From the NCBI GenBank assembly GCA_021814615.1, contig JAKAHZ010000006.1, positions 1 through 52,750 on the forward strand: a stretch of DNA of 52,750 nt. Direction: 5' to 3'. The notes beneath the pieces are model-generated. The model was not told the origin of the DNA. It ran no database searches and was given only the letters and a program-made list of their open reading frames with translations. The position numbers and the translations under genes were made by a program. Shown here in pieces: positions 6,920 to 14,705 of this stretch (position 1 is the first letter of the stretch; each line of letters opens with the position of its first letter). The stretch comes from Nitrospirota bacterium (GTDB lineage: Bacteria; Nitrospirota; UBA9217).

Positions 6920-7336
6920 GACTACGCAGGAGTAAGTACTGACAAGGACGGCAATGTGATTGGTCCTCTTGCGAACGCGATCGGTGGAACTTATTTTGAC
7001 GAAAATACATACATAGATGCCTTTAATAGAATTGCCAAGATGAATCACATAAAGAGAAGCGGAGACATTGTGCTCATTATGAAGGATAATGCCGACATTC
7101 CACAGGGAGAAAGTATTGATAGCCAGAGATATACTACCGGATACGCTTGCAAGTCCTGGCATGGGAGTTTAAATAAGAGTGATTCATTTGTTCCGATGAT
7201 ATTGTCATATCCTAGTGGAAATTCATTCGAAATAAAATCGATCATTGATACGTCTTCTATCTGTAAGGGAATGCAGTGCGAAGGCAACTGGAAAGCGACC
7301 GACATAATTAAGTCATTGGTCGAAACACAGAATTAG
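6920..7336 (+). pseudogene. C-terminal fragment, probably alkaline-phosphatase-superfamily phosphodiesterase
   Basis: The frame is open from just after a TAG at 6917 to the stop at 7334-7336; the first usable start is GTG 6956. The translated piece (DKDGNVIGPLANAIGG, then GDIVLIMKDN, ACKSWHGSLNKSDSFVPMIL and TDIIKSLVETQ) matches the last 130 or so residues of type I phosphodiesterase / nucleotide pyrophosphatase proteins, with the SHGS-like turn (SWHGS) that carries a metal-ligand histidine. The N-terminal catalytic part with the nucleophile is missing, so this is a remnant. It lies 16 bases before the next gene in AT-rich DNA. Confidence 0.55.
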
Positions 7337-7352
7337 TCCGACGGAGGGATTT

Positions 7353-8246
7353 ATGAAATTCAGGAACATCAGAATATCAATTATAGCCGTTATCTCATCT
7401 ATAACACTGATCGCAATTGTAGCCCTAGCTGCCGATGATGCGGCCACGTATTTGATCATGGGAGATATTCCTCCATATTATCGACTAACTATTACAAGAG
7501 ACATTATTACGGATAAGGTCAAAACAATCCCCGGTTACAATATTTATAGAAACGCAGGTATTCTTATGGGAGTAAGTCATTTTTATTTAGATCATACAGA
7601 TATTACGTACAAAACGGACTATCAAAACAGTGAGATTGGAATGGGAATGGAGGTCCAGGTTACCCAACACTCTGGTTCCGATTCCGATAAATGGCTTGCC
7701 CACGAGTTAGATATTGAATTTCGAAATTATTATGGAATACCTGGCCATTATGTAAAAAAAATCAATGGAAATATCGTTTATGTATTCGGCGCAGCCGGAA
7801 GAACATATCGATGGCTGAGCGGGAACAAAATTATTGAGATTGAATACCACGACGCAATGTTGACCAAACCTGAACCAATTGAGGTCATTCAGGCTTATCT
7901 AACAAAACATCCGTCCACACTACCAGATACTATAATCAGCAAGGGGGACAACATTTCAGTTTGGATAAAGGATGAGATGGACCGCCGCCTCTGGTTATGT
8001 GATAGATGGTTTTCTCAGCTTGCTTTGGGAAAGACTGATGTAAGGACAGCGCTGGGAAATGTCAAGGAAAGCCTTGAAATATTTCTGGACTATCGTGCAA
8101 AATATTTCGCTCTGGCTGCTGAAGCCGACGAGGATAAGCTTATTGGCTATCTAAACCAGAACGACGAACGTTCCATCCGCAGCAAGCTCGCTGAATATAA
8201 AACCTGGTGGAGCGCGAACAAAGGCGCATCGATCAGCGTGCCGTAA
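7353..8246 (+). CDS. exported protein of unknown function, paralogue A
   Basis: 297 residues with a signal peptide (MKFRNIRISIIAVISSITLI to about residue 27). I do not recognise the family. It shares blocks with the protein at 9936: EVQVTQHSGSDSDKWLAHEL, a YRWLSGNKIIEIEYHDAML strand pair, KPEPIEVIQAYLTKHPSTLP, a WIKDEMDRRLWLCDRWF helix, and a C-terminal YKTWWSANKGASISVP. GGAGGG lies before the ATG. GC content is visibly lower than in the flanking genes, suggesting horizontal origin. The envelope location is inferred from the signal peptide. Confidence 0.75.
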   Translation: MKFRNIRISIIAVISSITLIAIVALAADDAATYLIMGDIPPYYRLTITRDIITDKVKTIPGYNIYRNAGILMGVSHFYLDHTDITYKTDYQNSEIGMGMEVQVTQHSGSDSDKWLAHELDIEFRNYYGIPGHYVKKINGNIVYVFGAAGRTYRWLSGNKIIEIEYHDAMLTKPEPIEVIQAYLTKHPSTLPDTIISKGDNISVWIKDEMDRRLWLCDRWFSQLALGKTDVRTALGNVKESLEIFLDYRAKYFALAAEADEDKLIGYLNQNDERSIRSKLAEYKTWWSANKGASISVP

Positions 8247-8348
8247 ATGAAAACAATCGCTTACCTAAGACACAGCTATCAGAGCGTGAGAATGAAACGG
8301 CACATCGCTGTGATCAGCCTGCTCATAGCTTTCGGCTGCATAGGATAA
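8247..8348 (+). CDS. 33-residue remnant with lipoprotein-like signal
   Basis: Starts on the base after the preceding stop. The second half, from the internal Met at 8292 (MKRHIAVISLLIAFGCIG), looks like a signal peptide with a lipobox cysteine, then stops. It may be the 5' stump of a lipoprotein gene cut off by rearrangement. Too short to assign and possibly not expressed. Confidence 0.3.
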   Translation: MKTIAYLRHSYQSVRMKRHIAVISLLIAFGCIG

Positions 8349-8442
8349 CCCTGGGGGACGTTCTTGTTGAAATTGCGTGACAAAATAGGAAGGTGTTTCG
8401 ATATCTTTGAAGACTAAGCACGGATGACTAGGGATCGAACGT

Positions 8443-8622
8443 ATGCCGCGAAAAGCGCGTTTGGATGCTCCCGGAGCCCTGCATCACATCATGGTGCGTG
8501 GGATCAACCGATCAGACCTATTCCATGACGATCAAGATCGGATCAGGTTTCTGGAACGGCTGGGAACGACCGTCAGCGAAGCGAAATGCGCGGTCTATGC
8601 CTGGGTGCTCATTATACCATAA
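8443..8622 (+). pseudogene. truncated IS200-like (Y1) transposase
   Basis: 59 residues: MPRKARLDAPGALHHIMVRG, then NRSDLFHDDQDRIRFLERLG and VYAWVLIIP. This is the N-terminal 55 or so residues of a REP-associated (RAYT-like) tyrosine transposase; the next expected block (MPNHxH, the HUH metal site) is absent. The reading frame is interrupted 10 bases before the left terminal repeat of the intact element at 8633. The preceding bases (GGGGGACGTTCTTGTTGAA, about 8353) resemble the recognition repeat of such enzymes. Confidence 0.75.
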
Positions 8623-8632
8623 CCCAACGTCT

Positions 8633-9563
8633 TAGGGTCAGGTCTATTGTATTGGTATTAGCTGCTCTTTCTCATGATGTTACACACGGTTGAAGCGTGA
8701 AGACCGAGGTGTCGGGCGACCTCGCTCTGGCGATAGCCGTGCCGATCAACAGCCTCGATGACCTTCTTGTCCCGTTTGCGTGTATCGTCCAGAACACGCC
8801 GGATGAAGATTGTTTCCAGCGGCGGCCTATTGGCGAACCGCTGGCTCTTCGGGATCTCGGGAATATGGTGACGCTTGCGGAGATGATCGGCGTGCCCGGC
8901 GACAAAATCATCGTCTCCCAGGAGTATCTGGCCTTTGACGTCCGTCCAGATGGTTCCCTTGCCGATGCCCCAGGAGACGAACTGGCGGTATTCTTTTGTC
9001 GCCTTGGCTCTCGTTCGACTGAACTGGCCGAGAACCCAGTCCGTTGTCAGGCAGGGATGCGGCTCTTCCCGCCCGGCAGTCGCCAGATAGCTGGACCATT
9101 TCCATTGGCCCGGCAGTTCCACCATGTGGGCGCGTACCGGGTTCAGAACAGCATAGCGGCAGACTTCCAGCAGATGTGTGTCTTTTTGAATTAGGACGGC
9201 CTTGTATCTTCCCTGGAACAGGTGTCCGGTTCTGTTGCGTCTGTTGTTGAAGAACTGAGTATAGACACCATTCAACTGGCGCATACCGAGGGCGAGATTG
9301 CCATCGGGGGTTTCGATGAGGAGATGATAGTGGTTGTCCATAAGACAGTAAGCATGGCAGAGCCAGTTATACCGCTTATTGACATGCTGAAGCGTTCTGA
9401 GAAAGTTATCGCGGTCGTGATCGTCCTTGAATACGGCTTTCTTTTCATTGCCGCGCGAGGTCACATGATAAACAGCACCTGGATATTCTATTCGAAGGGG
9501 CCGAGCCATAGCATGAACATAACAGCAGGAAGCGATAATGTCAAATCAATAGACCTGACCCTA
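8633..9563. mobile_element. RAYT/IS200-like element bounded by a 17-bp perfect inverted repeat
   Basis: TAGGGTCAGGTCTATTG at 8633-8649 and CAATAGACCTGACCCTA at 9547-9563 are exact reverse complements. Between them lies one intact transposase gene on the minus strand. The element sits between a truncated transposase (left) and the broken C-terminal part of a host gene (right), so the insertion history is nested. No obvious target duplication is seen. Confidence 0.8.
8658..9509 (-). CDS. REP-associated tyrosine transposase (RAYT, IS200-like Y1 family)
   Basis: 283 residues, MARPLRIEYPGAVYHVTSRG at the start. The HUH metal site is MDNHYHLLIETP, and the catalytic tyrosine lies in the CRYAVLNPVRA helix, followed by the WKWSSY signature. 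The C-terminal extension ends in a helix-turn-helix (HGYRQSEVARHLGLHASTVC), typical of the longer RAYT subgroup. RAYTs cut and join single-stranded DNA at REP hairpins and are linked to the spread of REP sequences; candidate REPs are present at 3137-3224, 6514-6547 and 34086-34104. All catalytic motifs look intact. Confidence 0.9.
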   Translation of the reverse strand: MARPLRIEYPGAVYHVTSRGNEKKAVFKDDHDRDNFLRTLQHVNKRYNWLCHAYCLMDNHYHLLIETPDGNLALGMRQLNGVYTQFFNNRRNRTGHLFQGRYKAVLIQKDTHLLEVCRYAVLNPVRAHMVELPGQWKWSSYLATAGREEPHPCLTTDWVLGQFSRTRAKATKEYRQFVSWGIGKGTIWTDVKGQILLGDDDFVAGHADHLRKRHHIPEIPKSQRFANRPPLETIFIRRVLDDTRKRDKKVIEAVDRHGYRQSEVARHLGLHASTVCNIMRKSS

Positions 9564-9564
9564 T

Positions 9565-9807
9565 ATGCTCTTCGCGCAGCAGGCGCTGGGGACGGTTGAT
9601 CTCAAGGAGATCCTGCGGAATGTCGTTAAGAGTATGAATGTCTTTCTCGACTATCGCGAGAAATATTACGGCGTGAGTGCAAAGGACGAAAAGACTGCAA
9701 TTGAGACGGCTCAGTATCAGAGTAATGATGCGTTGATCAAATCAAAGCTCGTGGAGTATCAAAGATGGTGGAGTGCGAATAAAGGCGCGTCGATTAACTT
9801 GCCGTGA
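9565..9807 (+). pseudogene. C-terminal fragment of the duplicated exported-protein family (paralogue B)
   Basis: The frame (LFAQQALGTVDLKEILRNV, then FLDYREKYYGVSAKDEK and a C-terminal WWSANKGASINLP) aligns with the last 79 residues of the proteins at 7353 and 9936. The first two thirds are missing; the homology begins right after the right terminal repeat of the transposon at 9563, so the transposon or an associated deletion removed the 5' part. The in-frame ATG at 9565 is incidental. Confidence 0.8.
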
Positions 9808-9878
9808 TTGAGTCGGCGTGTGCACGTCGACCATCACGAGGCGATTCAAAGAGGGGAGCGCGGGGGTGTGATGATCTC

Positions 9879-9916
9879 GAAAAACCGCAACGCAACGGGT
9901 GCAACAACGTCCCCCT
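9879..9916 (+). repeat. upstream box of the duplicated exported-protein family, copy 2
   Basis: GAAAAACCGCAACGCAACGG followed by GTGCAACAACGTCCCCCT, nearly identical to 6798-6834. It is followed by a CAGGAGTAA stretch that also occurs in part before the phosphatase fragment (GCAGGAGTAAG at 6927-6937), indicating that the upstream region was copied with the gene. Confidence 0.75.
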
Positions 9917-9935
9917 ACTTGTCCAGGAGTAAACA

Positions 9936-10781
9936 ATGAGGAATATTTTGCTATCAGTATCAATGATATTAATTCTTAGGCCAGCTGCATTCGCTTTAAC
10001 TATTTCTGATTATCTGGTGGATACGAATATTGGAGGATATGCAAAAAGCTATTCAGGGTCGAGTTCTGAGGACTCGGGCGTTTTAGCAAGAGTTGACCAT
10101 TTTAAGGAGGATCATGCCGATTATGCTTGCGAAATACGATATTTCAAAAAAGCAGATCGCATAGGAGTCGAGGTCCAGGTCACTCAGCACGCTGGTTCTG
10201 AATCCGATAAATGGCTGCTTCATGAGATAGACAAAGAGTTCCGAACGTATTACGGTCTACCTGACGCAAGCTATACGATTAGGATAATAAATGGAAATAC
10301 GGTACTGCATTTTGCATCGGCTGGAAGGGACTATCGATGGATTAGTGGCAACAAGGTGATTATGATCGAATATCACGATTCACTCTTATCAAAGCCCGAG
10401 CCTTTAGAGATTGTTAATGCCTATCTTGCAAAACATCCTTCAACGCTTCCGCCTATGACGTCACGACGCATACGAAGCAGCGACAGCAATAGTATATGGA
10501 TCAAGGATGAAATGGAACGCCGTCTCTGGCTCTGCGACAAATGGTTTGCTCAATCTAGTCTCGGAACTATCGAAATAAGAGCAGCATTGCAGGCAGTCTT
10601 GAAAAGCCTGGACACATTTCTTGACTACCGGGAGAAGTATTACAACGTCAATTCAAAAGACGATAAAATCGTAATAGATGACTATATGAACCAAAACGAC
10701 GAACGCTCCATCCGTAGCAAACTCGCCGAATACAAGTCATGGTGGGCTGCTAACAAGACCAAATCAATCAGCGTGCCGTAA
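9936..10781 (+). CDS. exported protein of unknown function, paralogue C
   Basis: 281 residues with a signal peptide (MRNILLSVSMILILRPAAFA). Conserved with the protein at 7353: EVQVTQHAGSESDKWLLHEI, GRDYRWISGNKVIMIEYHD, SKPEPLEIVNAYLAKHPSTL, WIKDEMERRLWLCDKWF, and the ending YKSWWAANKTKSISVP. The middle TQH..SDKW and YHD blocks are the best candidates for a functional site, but no known family comes to mind. CAGGAG lies 8 bases before the ATG. A/T content is higher than in the flanking core genes. Confidence 0.75.
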   Translation: MRNILLSVSMILILRPAAFALTISDYLVDTNIGGYAKSYSGSSSEDSGVLARVDHFKEDHADYACEIRYFKKADRIGVEVQVTQHAGSESDKWLLHEIDKEFRTYYGLPDASYTIRIINGNTVLHFASAGRDYRWISGNKVIMIEYHDSLLSKPEPLEIVNAYLAKHPSTLPPMTSRRIRSSDSNSIWIKDEMERRLWLCDKWFAQSSLGTIEIRAALQAVLKSLDTFLDYREKYYNVNSKDDKIVIDDYMNQNDERSIRSKLAEYKSWWAANKTKSISVP

Positions 10782-11083
10782 AGAGCGCTGATAATGACGC
10801 CGTGTTTTGTGCCTCGCCAACAGCTCTTCCACAGCGAATCCACCATTCTCTCCCCAGCCCTTTTTCCCACCTATCTCATGAGTTTTCCACAGGTTATCAA
10901 CCGACCAAAAGTGCTCGACCATTTTTGTTATTCGATTATCTCTAGAATGTCATGAGGTCCTAACGTCTTTCTTATTGAAAATAATAAAAAAACACTTGCA
11001 TTCGGCGATAAATTGTATTATATTCGCCCCCAACACCTTGAATATTTTCCACAGGATAACACATTTCATAGGGGGTAAAAAAC
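10782..11083 (+). promoter_or_regulatory. 302-base intergenic region with a promoter for the exported protein gene
   Basis: TTGCAT at 10996-11001, a 17-base spacer, and TATATT at 11019-11024 form a reasonable sigma70 promoter in AT-rich DNA, leaving a leader of about 50 bases. The left half (10782-10980) contains nothing recognisable. Confidence 0.5.
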
Positions 11084-11575
11084 ATGAAAAAGTGGTTGGT
11101 CCTTGCGGTTTGCCTTGGTTTGGTCCTCGGTTTCAACAGTCTGGTTCTGTCTTCCGGTCAGTTCGACAATATCCTCAATTCCACTGACGTGGAGAAGGCG
11201 ACCGGCCTGTCCGGCCTCAAATTCGTGCCGCGCCAGCAGGCAGTTGCCGGCGTGACGCAGAACAAACTCCTGACCGGCGACATCAACTTCGTCCGCTCGG
11301 ACAACCAGCCGGTGCTCGAGATCCAGTTCCGGCCCTCCTTCGCCTTCGACGAGTTCAAGGGCGACACGGGTTTCATCAAGTCCCCGGTCAAGGGCCTCGG
11401 CGACGAAGCCTACACCGGCCCGTCCTTCGATCCCCAGACCCAGGTGAACTTCAAGAAGGGCGCCTACTACGTTTCCGTGTCCACGCACATCGATCCCAAG
11501 GACAGGACCAAGCCGGTGCTCAAGATCGACCAGGTGATCGCCGTTGCCAAGGTCGTTGCCGAGCGCATGAAATAA
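11084..11575 (+). CDS. exported hypothetical protein
   Basis: 163 residues with a signal peptide (MKKWLVLAVCLGLVLGFNSL, cleavage probably near residue 24). The mature part (STDVEKATGLSGLKFVPRQQ, IQFRPSFAFDEFKG, VKGLGDEAYTGPSFDPQTQV, YYVSVSTHIDPKD) looks like a small alpha/beta periplasmic domain; the GLGDEA turn is seen in several uncharacterised secreted proteins. A GGGG run lies before the ATG. It has its own promoter and a strong terminator, so it is monocistronic. No function assigned. Confidence 0.7.
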   Translation: MKKWLVLAVCLGLVLGFNSLVLSSGQFDNILNSTDVEKATGLSGLKFVPRQQAVAGVTQNKLLTGDINFVRSDNQPVLEIQFRPSFAFDEFKGDTGFIKSPVKGLGDEAYTGPSFDPQTQVNFKKGAYYVSVSTHIDPKDRTKPVLKIDQVIAVAKVVAERMK

Positions 11576-11582
11576 TCCCGTT

Positions 11583-11615
11583 CCCGGGAGGGCGGCAAGC
11601 CCTCCCGGGTTTTTT
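11583..11615 (+). terminator. intrinsic terminator
   Basis: Perfect 11-bp stem CCCGGGAGGGC (11583-11593) / GCCCTCCCGGG (11599-11609) with a 5-base loop, followed by six T (11610-11615). It ends the 11084 gene and insulates the gsp promoter. Confidence 0.95.
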
Positions 11616-11687
11616 GTCCCCGCTGCAGACCCTTCGCCGCAAAATCCAAAAACCTCGTGTTTCCGTGATGTTCCGCTGCCAAAGAGA

Positions 11688-11716
11688 TTGACAAGCCTTG
11701 GCCAGAAGAGTATAAT
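11688..11716 (+). promoter_or_regulatory. consensus sigma70 promoter of the gsp operon
   Basis: TTGACA at 11688-11693, a 17-base spacer, TATAAT at 11711-11716. Expected start near 11723, about 44 bases before the gspC ATG. Both hexamers are perfect, implying strong constitutive transcription unless an unseen regulator acts. Confidence 0.85.
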
Positions 11717-11766
11717 TTTTTGGCTGCCGGGAGGGGACTTCCGGTCGTACAACAAAGGCGGATCCC

Positions 11767-12603
11767 ATGAAGGAAAACGCGAAACTTCATACACTTGCCC
11801 TCGTGGCGCTGCTCACGATCTCGGCATATCTGCTCGCCGACACGGTGGATGCCATGATCGGCAGGAGCCTCGAAGCGTCCCCGAAGTTCACGGGGCCCAT
11901 GACCCAGGATCGTCCGGCGATCGTGCTGCAGAAGGAGCTTTCCTCCTACTCGTCGATCCTGGACCGCGGGCTCTTCGGCGAAGGCAAGGCGCCGGCGGCC
12001 GGCGCGGCAGCGGTGGAGACCACGACGTACACGCTCATCGGCACCATCGAGGGAGCGGGCTTCGCCGGCGCGGTGCTGCAGGACCCCACGAACGTCCAGA
12101 CCTTCTACCGCATCCACGAGAAACTGCCCGACGGATCGGCGATCGTCAAGGTGCAGCGCGACAAGGTTACCATGAAGCGGGCCGACGGCAGCACCTTCGA
12201 GATCCAGATCGTGGACGAGACCAAGATCGTGAACGTGGCCTCCAAGACGCCCCCGGCCTTCGGCGGCGTGAAGAAGATGTCGGAAGGCAAGTTCATGGTG
12301 GACCAGCGCGAGGTCGCGTCGAGCACCGAGAACCTGAGCCAGCTCCTGACCCAGGCGCGAGCCCTGCCCTTCAACGAGAACGGCAAGATGGTCGGGTTCC
12401 GCATCAGCGAGATCGTGCCGGGCAGCATCTTCGACAAGGTGGGGCTCCAGAACGGCGACGTGGTGCAGCGGGTGAACTCGCAGGACGTGGACGACCCCGG
12501 CAAGTTCTTCCAGATGTACCAGGGCCTGAAGGACGAGAAGCGCATCAGCGTGGACCTGCTCAGGAACGGCGTGAAGCAGACGCTGAACTACGATATTCGC
12601 TAA
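11767..12603 (+). CDS. gspC: type II secretion inner-membrane protein GspC
   Basis: 278 residues: a short cytoplasmic start, one TM segment (about 9-28), a periplasmic linker, the HR domain (about 85-160, TYTLIGTIEGAGFAGAVLQD), and a C-terminal PDZ domain (about 195-275, RISEIVPGSIFDKVGLQNGD). GspC links the inner-membrane platform to the GspD secretin; HR binds the secretin N0 domain and PDZ contributes to substrate choice. First gene of the operon. An AAAGGCGG stretch precedes the ATG. The HR domain is mirrored by the orphan protein at 5015. Confidence 0.9.
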   Translation: MKENAKLHTLALVALLTISAYLLADTVDAMIGRSLEASPKFTGPMTQDRPAIVLQKELSSYSSILDRGLFGEGKAPAAGAAAVETTTYTLIGTIEGAGFAGAVLQDPTNVQTFYRIHEKLPDGSAIVKVQRDKVTMKRADGSTFEIQIVDETKIVNVASKTPPAFGGVKKMSEGKFMVDQREVASSTENLSQLLTQARALPFNENGKMVGFRISEIVPGSIFDKVGLQNGDVVQRVNSQDVDDPGKFFQMYQGLKDEKRISVDLLRNGVKQTLNYDIR

Positions 12604-12619
12604 TAAAGGCTAGGAATCG

Positions 12620-12706
12620 ATGACGCGGTGACGGGACGACGCGGAGAGGGAACAAGGCGCACACACAGCAGCTCTTCCCGCTCCGGTCGGCCGTTTCTGC
12701 GTCATT
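12620..12706. repeat. inverted word array between gspC and gspD
   Basis: Left arm GATGACGCGGTGACGGGACG and on to 12652; right arm 12673-12706 (TTCCCGCTCCGG, then TTTCTGCGTCATTG), whose reverse complement CAATGACGCAGAAACGG resembles the left. The right arm ends 9 bases before the gspD ribosome-binding site. Confidence 0.65.
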
Positions 12707-12728
12707 GTTTTTTCCCGGAGGTCACGAC

Positions 12729-14705
12729 GTGAAACGATTTGCCGCCCTGCTCCTTGCGGGGCTCATCGCCGTCAGCGCCGCATCGGCCCAGAACGCCGCA
12801 GCGCCGGCTCCCGACCGGAAGGCGACTCCCGCTTCCTCATCGGGCGACGACTTCATCACCCTCAATTTCAACAACATCGACATCTCGGCGCTCGTCAAGG
12901 TCATGAGCGAGTTCACACGCAAGAACTTCATCCTTGACGAGCGAGTCACCGGCAAGGTGACGCTCATGACGCCCACCAAGATCTCGCCCGACGAGGCGTA
13001 CCAGGTCTTCCTGTCGGCCCTGGAGATCAAGGGCTTCACCGCCGTGGAGGACGGCAAGATCATCCGCATCGTTCCCACGGTCCTGGCCAAGCAGAGCGGG
13101 CTCAAGGTGCTCGAGGACGGCGAGATGCAGGGCCAGGGCTTCGTGACCAAGCTCATCCGCATGTCTTACGTGAACCCCCAGGACATCCAGAAGACCCTCA
13201 CGCCGCTCATCACCAAGGACGGCACGATTATCGCCTATCCCCCCACGAACTCGCTCATCATCACCGACGCGGTCTACGCCATCAGGAAGATCGAGCAGCT
13301 CGTCGCCGCCCTGGACGTGCCGGCGCCCCCGGGCAAGGGGAAGATCAACGTCTACTATCTGAAGAACGCCGCCGCCGAGGACATCGCCAAGGTGATGCAG
13401 GCACTGGTCTCGCGCCTGCCCGTGCCGGCCACCGGCGCCGCCGCGCCCGCGGCCGGACCGGCGACGATCCTCGAAGGCGCGGTGACCATCACCGCCGACA
13501 AGCTCACGAACTCCCTGATCATCGTCGCGTCGCCCATCGACTACGAGACGGTGAGGAACGTGATCGACAAGCTCGACATCCGCCGCCGCCAGGTGTACGT
13601 CGAGGCGGCCATCATCGAGATGAGCCTGGCCAAGCAGCGCGACCTCGGGTTCGAGTTCCAGATGCCCATCAAGACGGACGCCCTGGCGGAGAACGCTTCC
13701 TCCATCACCGGCGTGGGCGGCACAAATTTCGGGAACATCGGCAACGCCATCGCCGGCGGCCCGGCTGCCCTGGCGTCGATGAACGGCCTGGCCGTGGGCG
13801 CGGTCAAGGGCACCTTCACCTTCAAGGGCCAGCAGTTCCTGAGCATCGGCGCGCTGCTCCATGCGCTCCAGGTGGACGGCGACGTGAACGTGCTCTCCAC
13901 GCCCAACATCCTCACCATGGACAACCAGAAGGCCGAGATCATGGTGGGCCAGAATGTGCCTTTCCTGACCGGCCAGACGCAGAACGCCGTCACCGGCACC
14001 GGCACGCTTTTCAACACCATCGAGCGCAAGGACGTGGGCATCAAGCTCACGCTGACGCCGCAGATCTCCTCGGACGACAACGTGCGGCTCGAGGTGAACC
14101 AGGAGATCTCCGACGTGATCGGCTCGACCACGGCGAGCTCCGCCGGCCCCACGACGAGCAAGCGTCAGGCGAGCACCACCGTGGTGGTGAAGGACCGCCA
14201 GACCATGGTCATCGGCGGCCTGATCCGCGACAACGAGGTCTCGACCACCTCCAAGGTTCCGCTCCTGGGCGACATCCCGCTCCTGGGATGGCTGTTCAAG
14301 ACCAAGACCACGCGGCTGGAAAAGACGAACCTCATGATCTTCATCACGCCCTATATCATCAAGAACGAGAACGACGCGGGCGAGCTGGCGCAGAAGAAGA
14401 ACCAGGCACTCGAGGATTTCCGCAAGGAATACCGGATCGAGAAGAAGAAGATAGAGCCCTCAGTCATCCCTGCGCCGAAATCCGCTCCGTCCGTTACCGC
14501 GCCGGTCAAACCCGCGGAACCGGCGGAGCTCAGGTCGTCCGAAAAGCCGGCAGAGCTCGCGCCGGAGGGAACCAAACCGGCGGAGACCAAATCCGGCGAG
14601 ACCGTGGTGACGCCGGCTGCGCCGACGGAGCTTCCGAGCCAGCAACCGGCGCCGCAAACAGCGCCCGCGGAGAAGCCCCAGCCTCCCGCGGAGGGCAAGC
14701 CGTGA
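12729..14705 (+). CDS. gspD: type II secretion outer-membrane secretin GspD
   Basis: 658 residues: signal peptide (MKRFAALLLAGLIAVSAASA), N0 domain (about 40-110, ITLNFNNIDISALVKVMSEF), N1-N3 modules (about 120-310), and the secretin beta-barrel domain (about 330-560) with VPLLGDIPLLGWLFKTKTT near its end. The last 90 residues are a Pro/Ala/Glu-rich tail that may be the S-domain or a flexible periplasmic extension. It forms the multimeric pore for folded exoproteins. The GTG at 12729 is chosen because GGAGG lies 8 bases upstream and a signal peptide follows; the frame is open a little further. Its stop overlaps gspE by four bases. Confidence 0.95.
   Translation: MKRFAALLLAGLIAVSAASAQNAAAPAPDRKATPASSSGDDFITLNFNNIDISALVKVMSEFTRKNFILDERVTGKVTLMTPTKISPDEAYQVFLSALEIKGFTAVEDGKIIRIVPTVLAKQSGLKVLEDGEMQGQGFVTKLIRMSYVNPQDIQKTLTPLITKDGTIIAYPPTNSLIITDAVYAIRKIEQLVAALDVPAPPGKGKINVYYLKNAAAEDIAKVMQALVSRLPVPATGAAAPAAGPATILEGAVTITADKLTNSLIIVASPIDYETVRNVIDKLDIRRRQVYVEAAIIEMSLAKQRDLGFEFQMPIKTDALAENASSITGVGGTNFGNIGNAIAGGPAALASMNGLAVGAVKGTFTFKGQQFLSIGALLHALQVDGDVNVLSTPNILTMDNQKAEIMVGQNVPFLTGQTQNAVTGTGTLFNTIERKDVGIKLTLTPQISSDDNVRLEVNQEISDVIGSTTASSAGPTTSKRQASTTVVVKDRQTMVIGGLIRDNEVSTTSKVPLLGDIPLLGWLFKTKTTRLEKTNLMIFITPYIIKNENDAGELAQKKNQALEDFRKEYRIEKKKIEPSVIPAPKSAPSVTAPVKPAEPAELRSSEKPAELAPEGTKPAETKSGETVVTPAAPTELPSQQPAPQTAPAEKPQPPAEGKP

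Noticed and set aside
11583-11615. Riboswitch-like hairpin at the start of the gsp operon
   Set aside because: A perfect stem followed by six T and placed right after a stop codon is an intrinsic terminator; the gsp promoter lies downstream.
12837-13862. Long open frames on the strand opposite gspD, gspE, nifD and other GC-rich genes
   Set aside because: They are low-complexity His/Arg/Asp/Val-rich translations, lack ribosome-binding sites and families, and reflect codon bias of the real genes.
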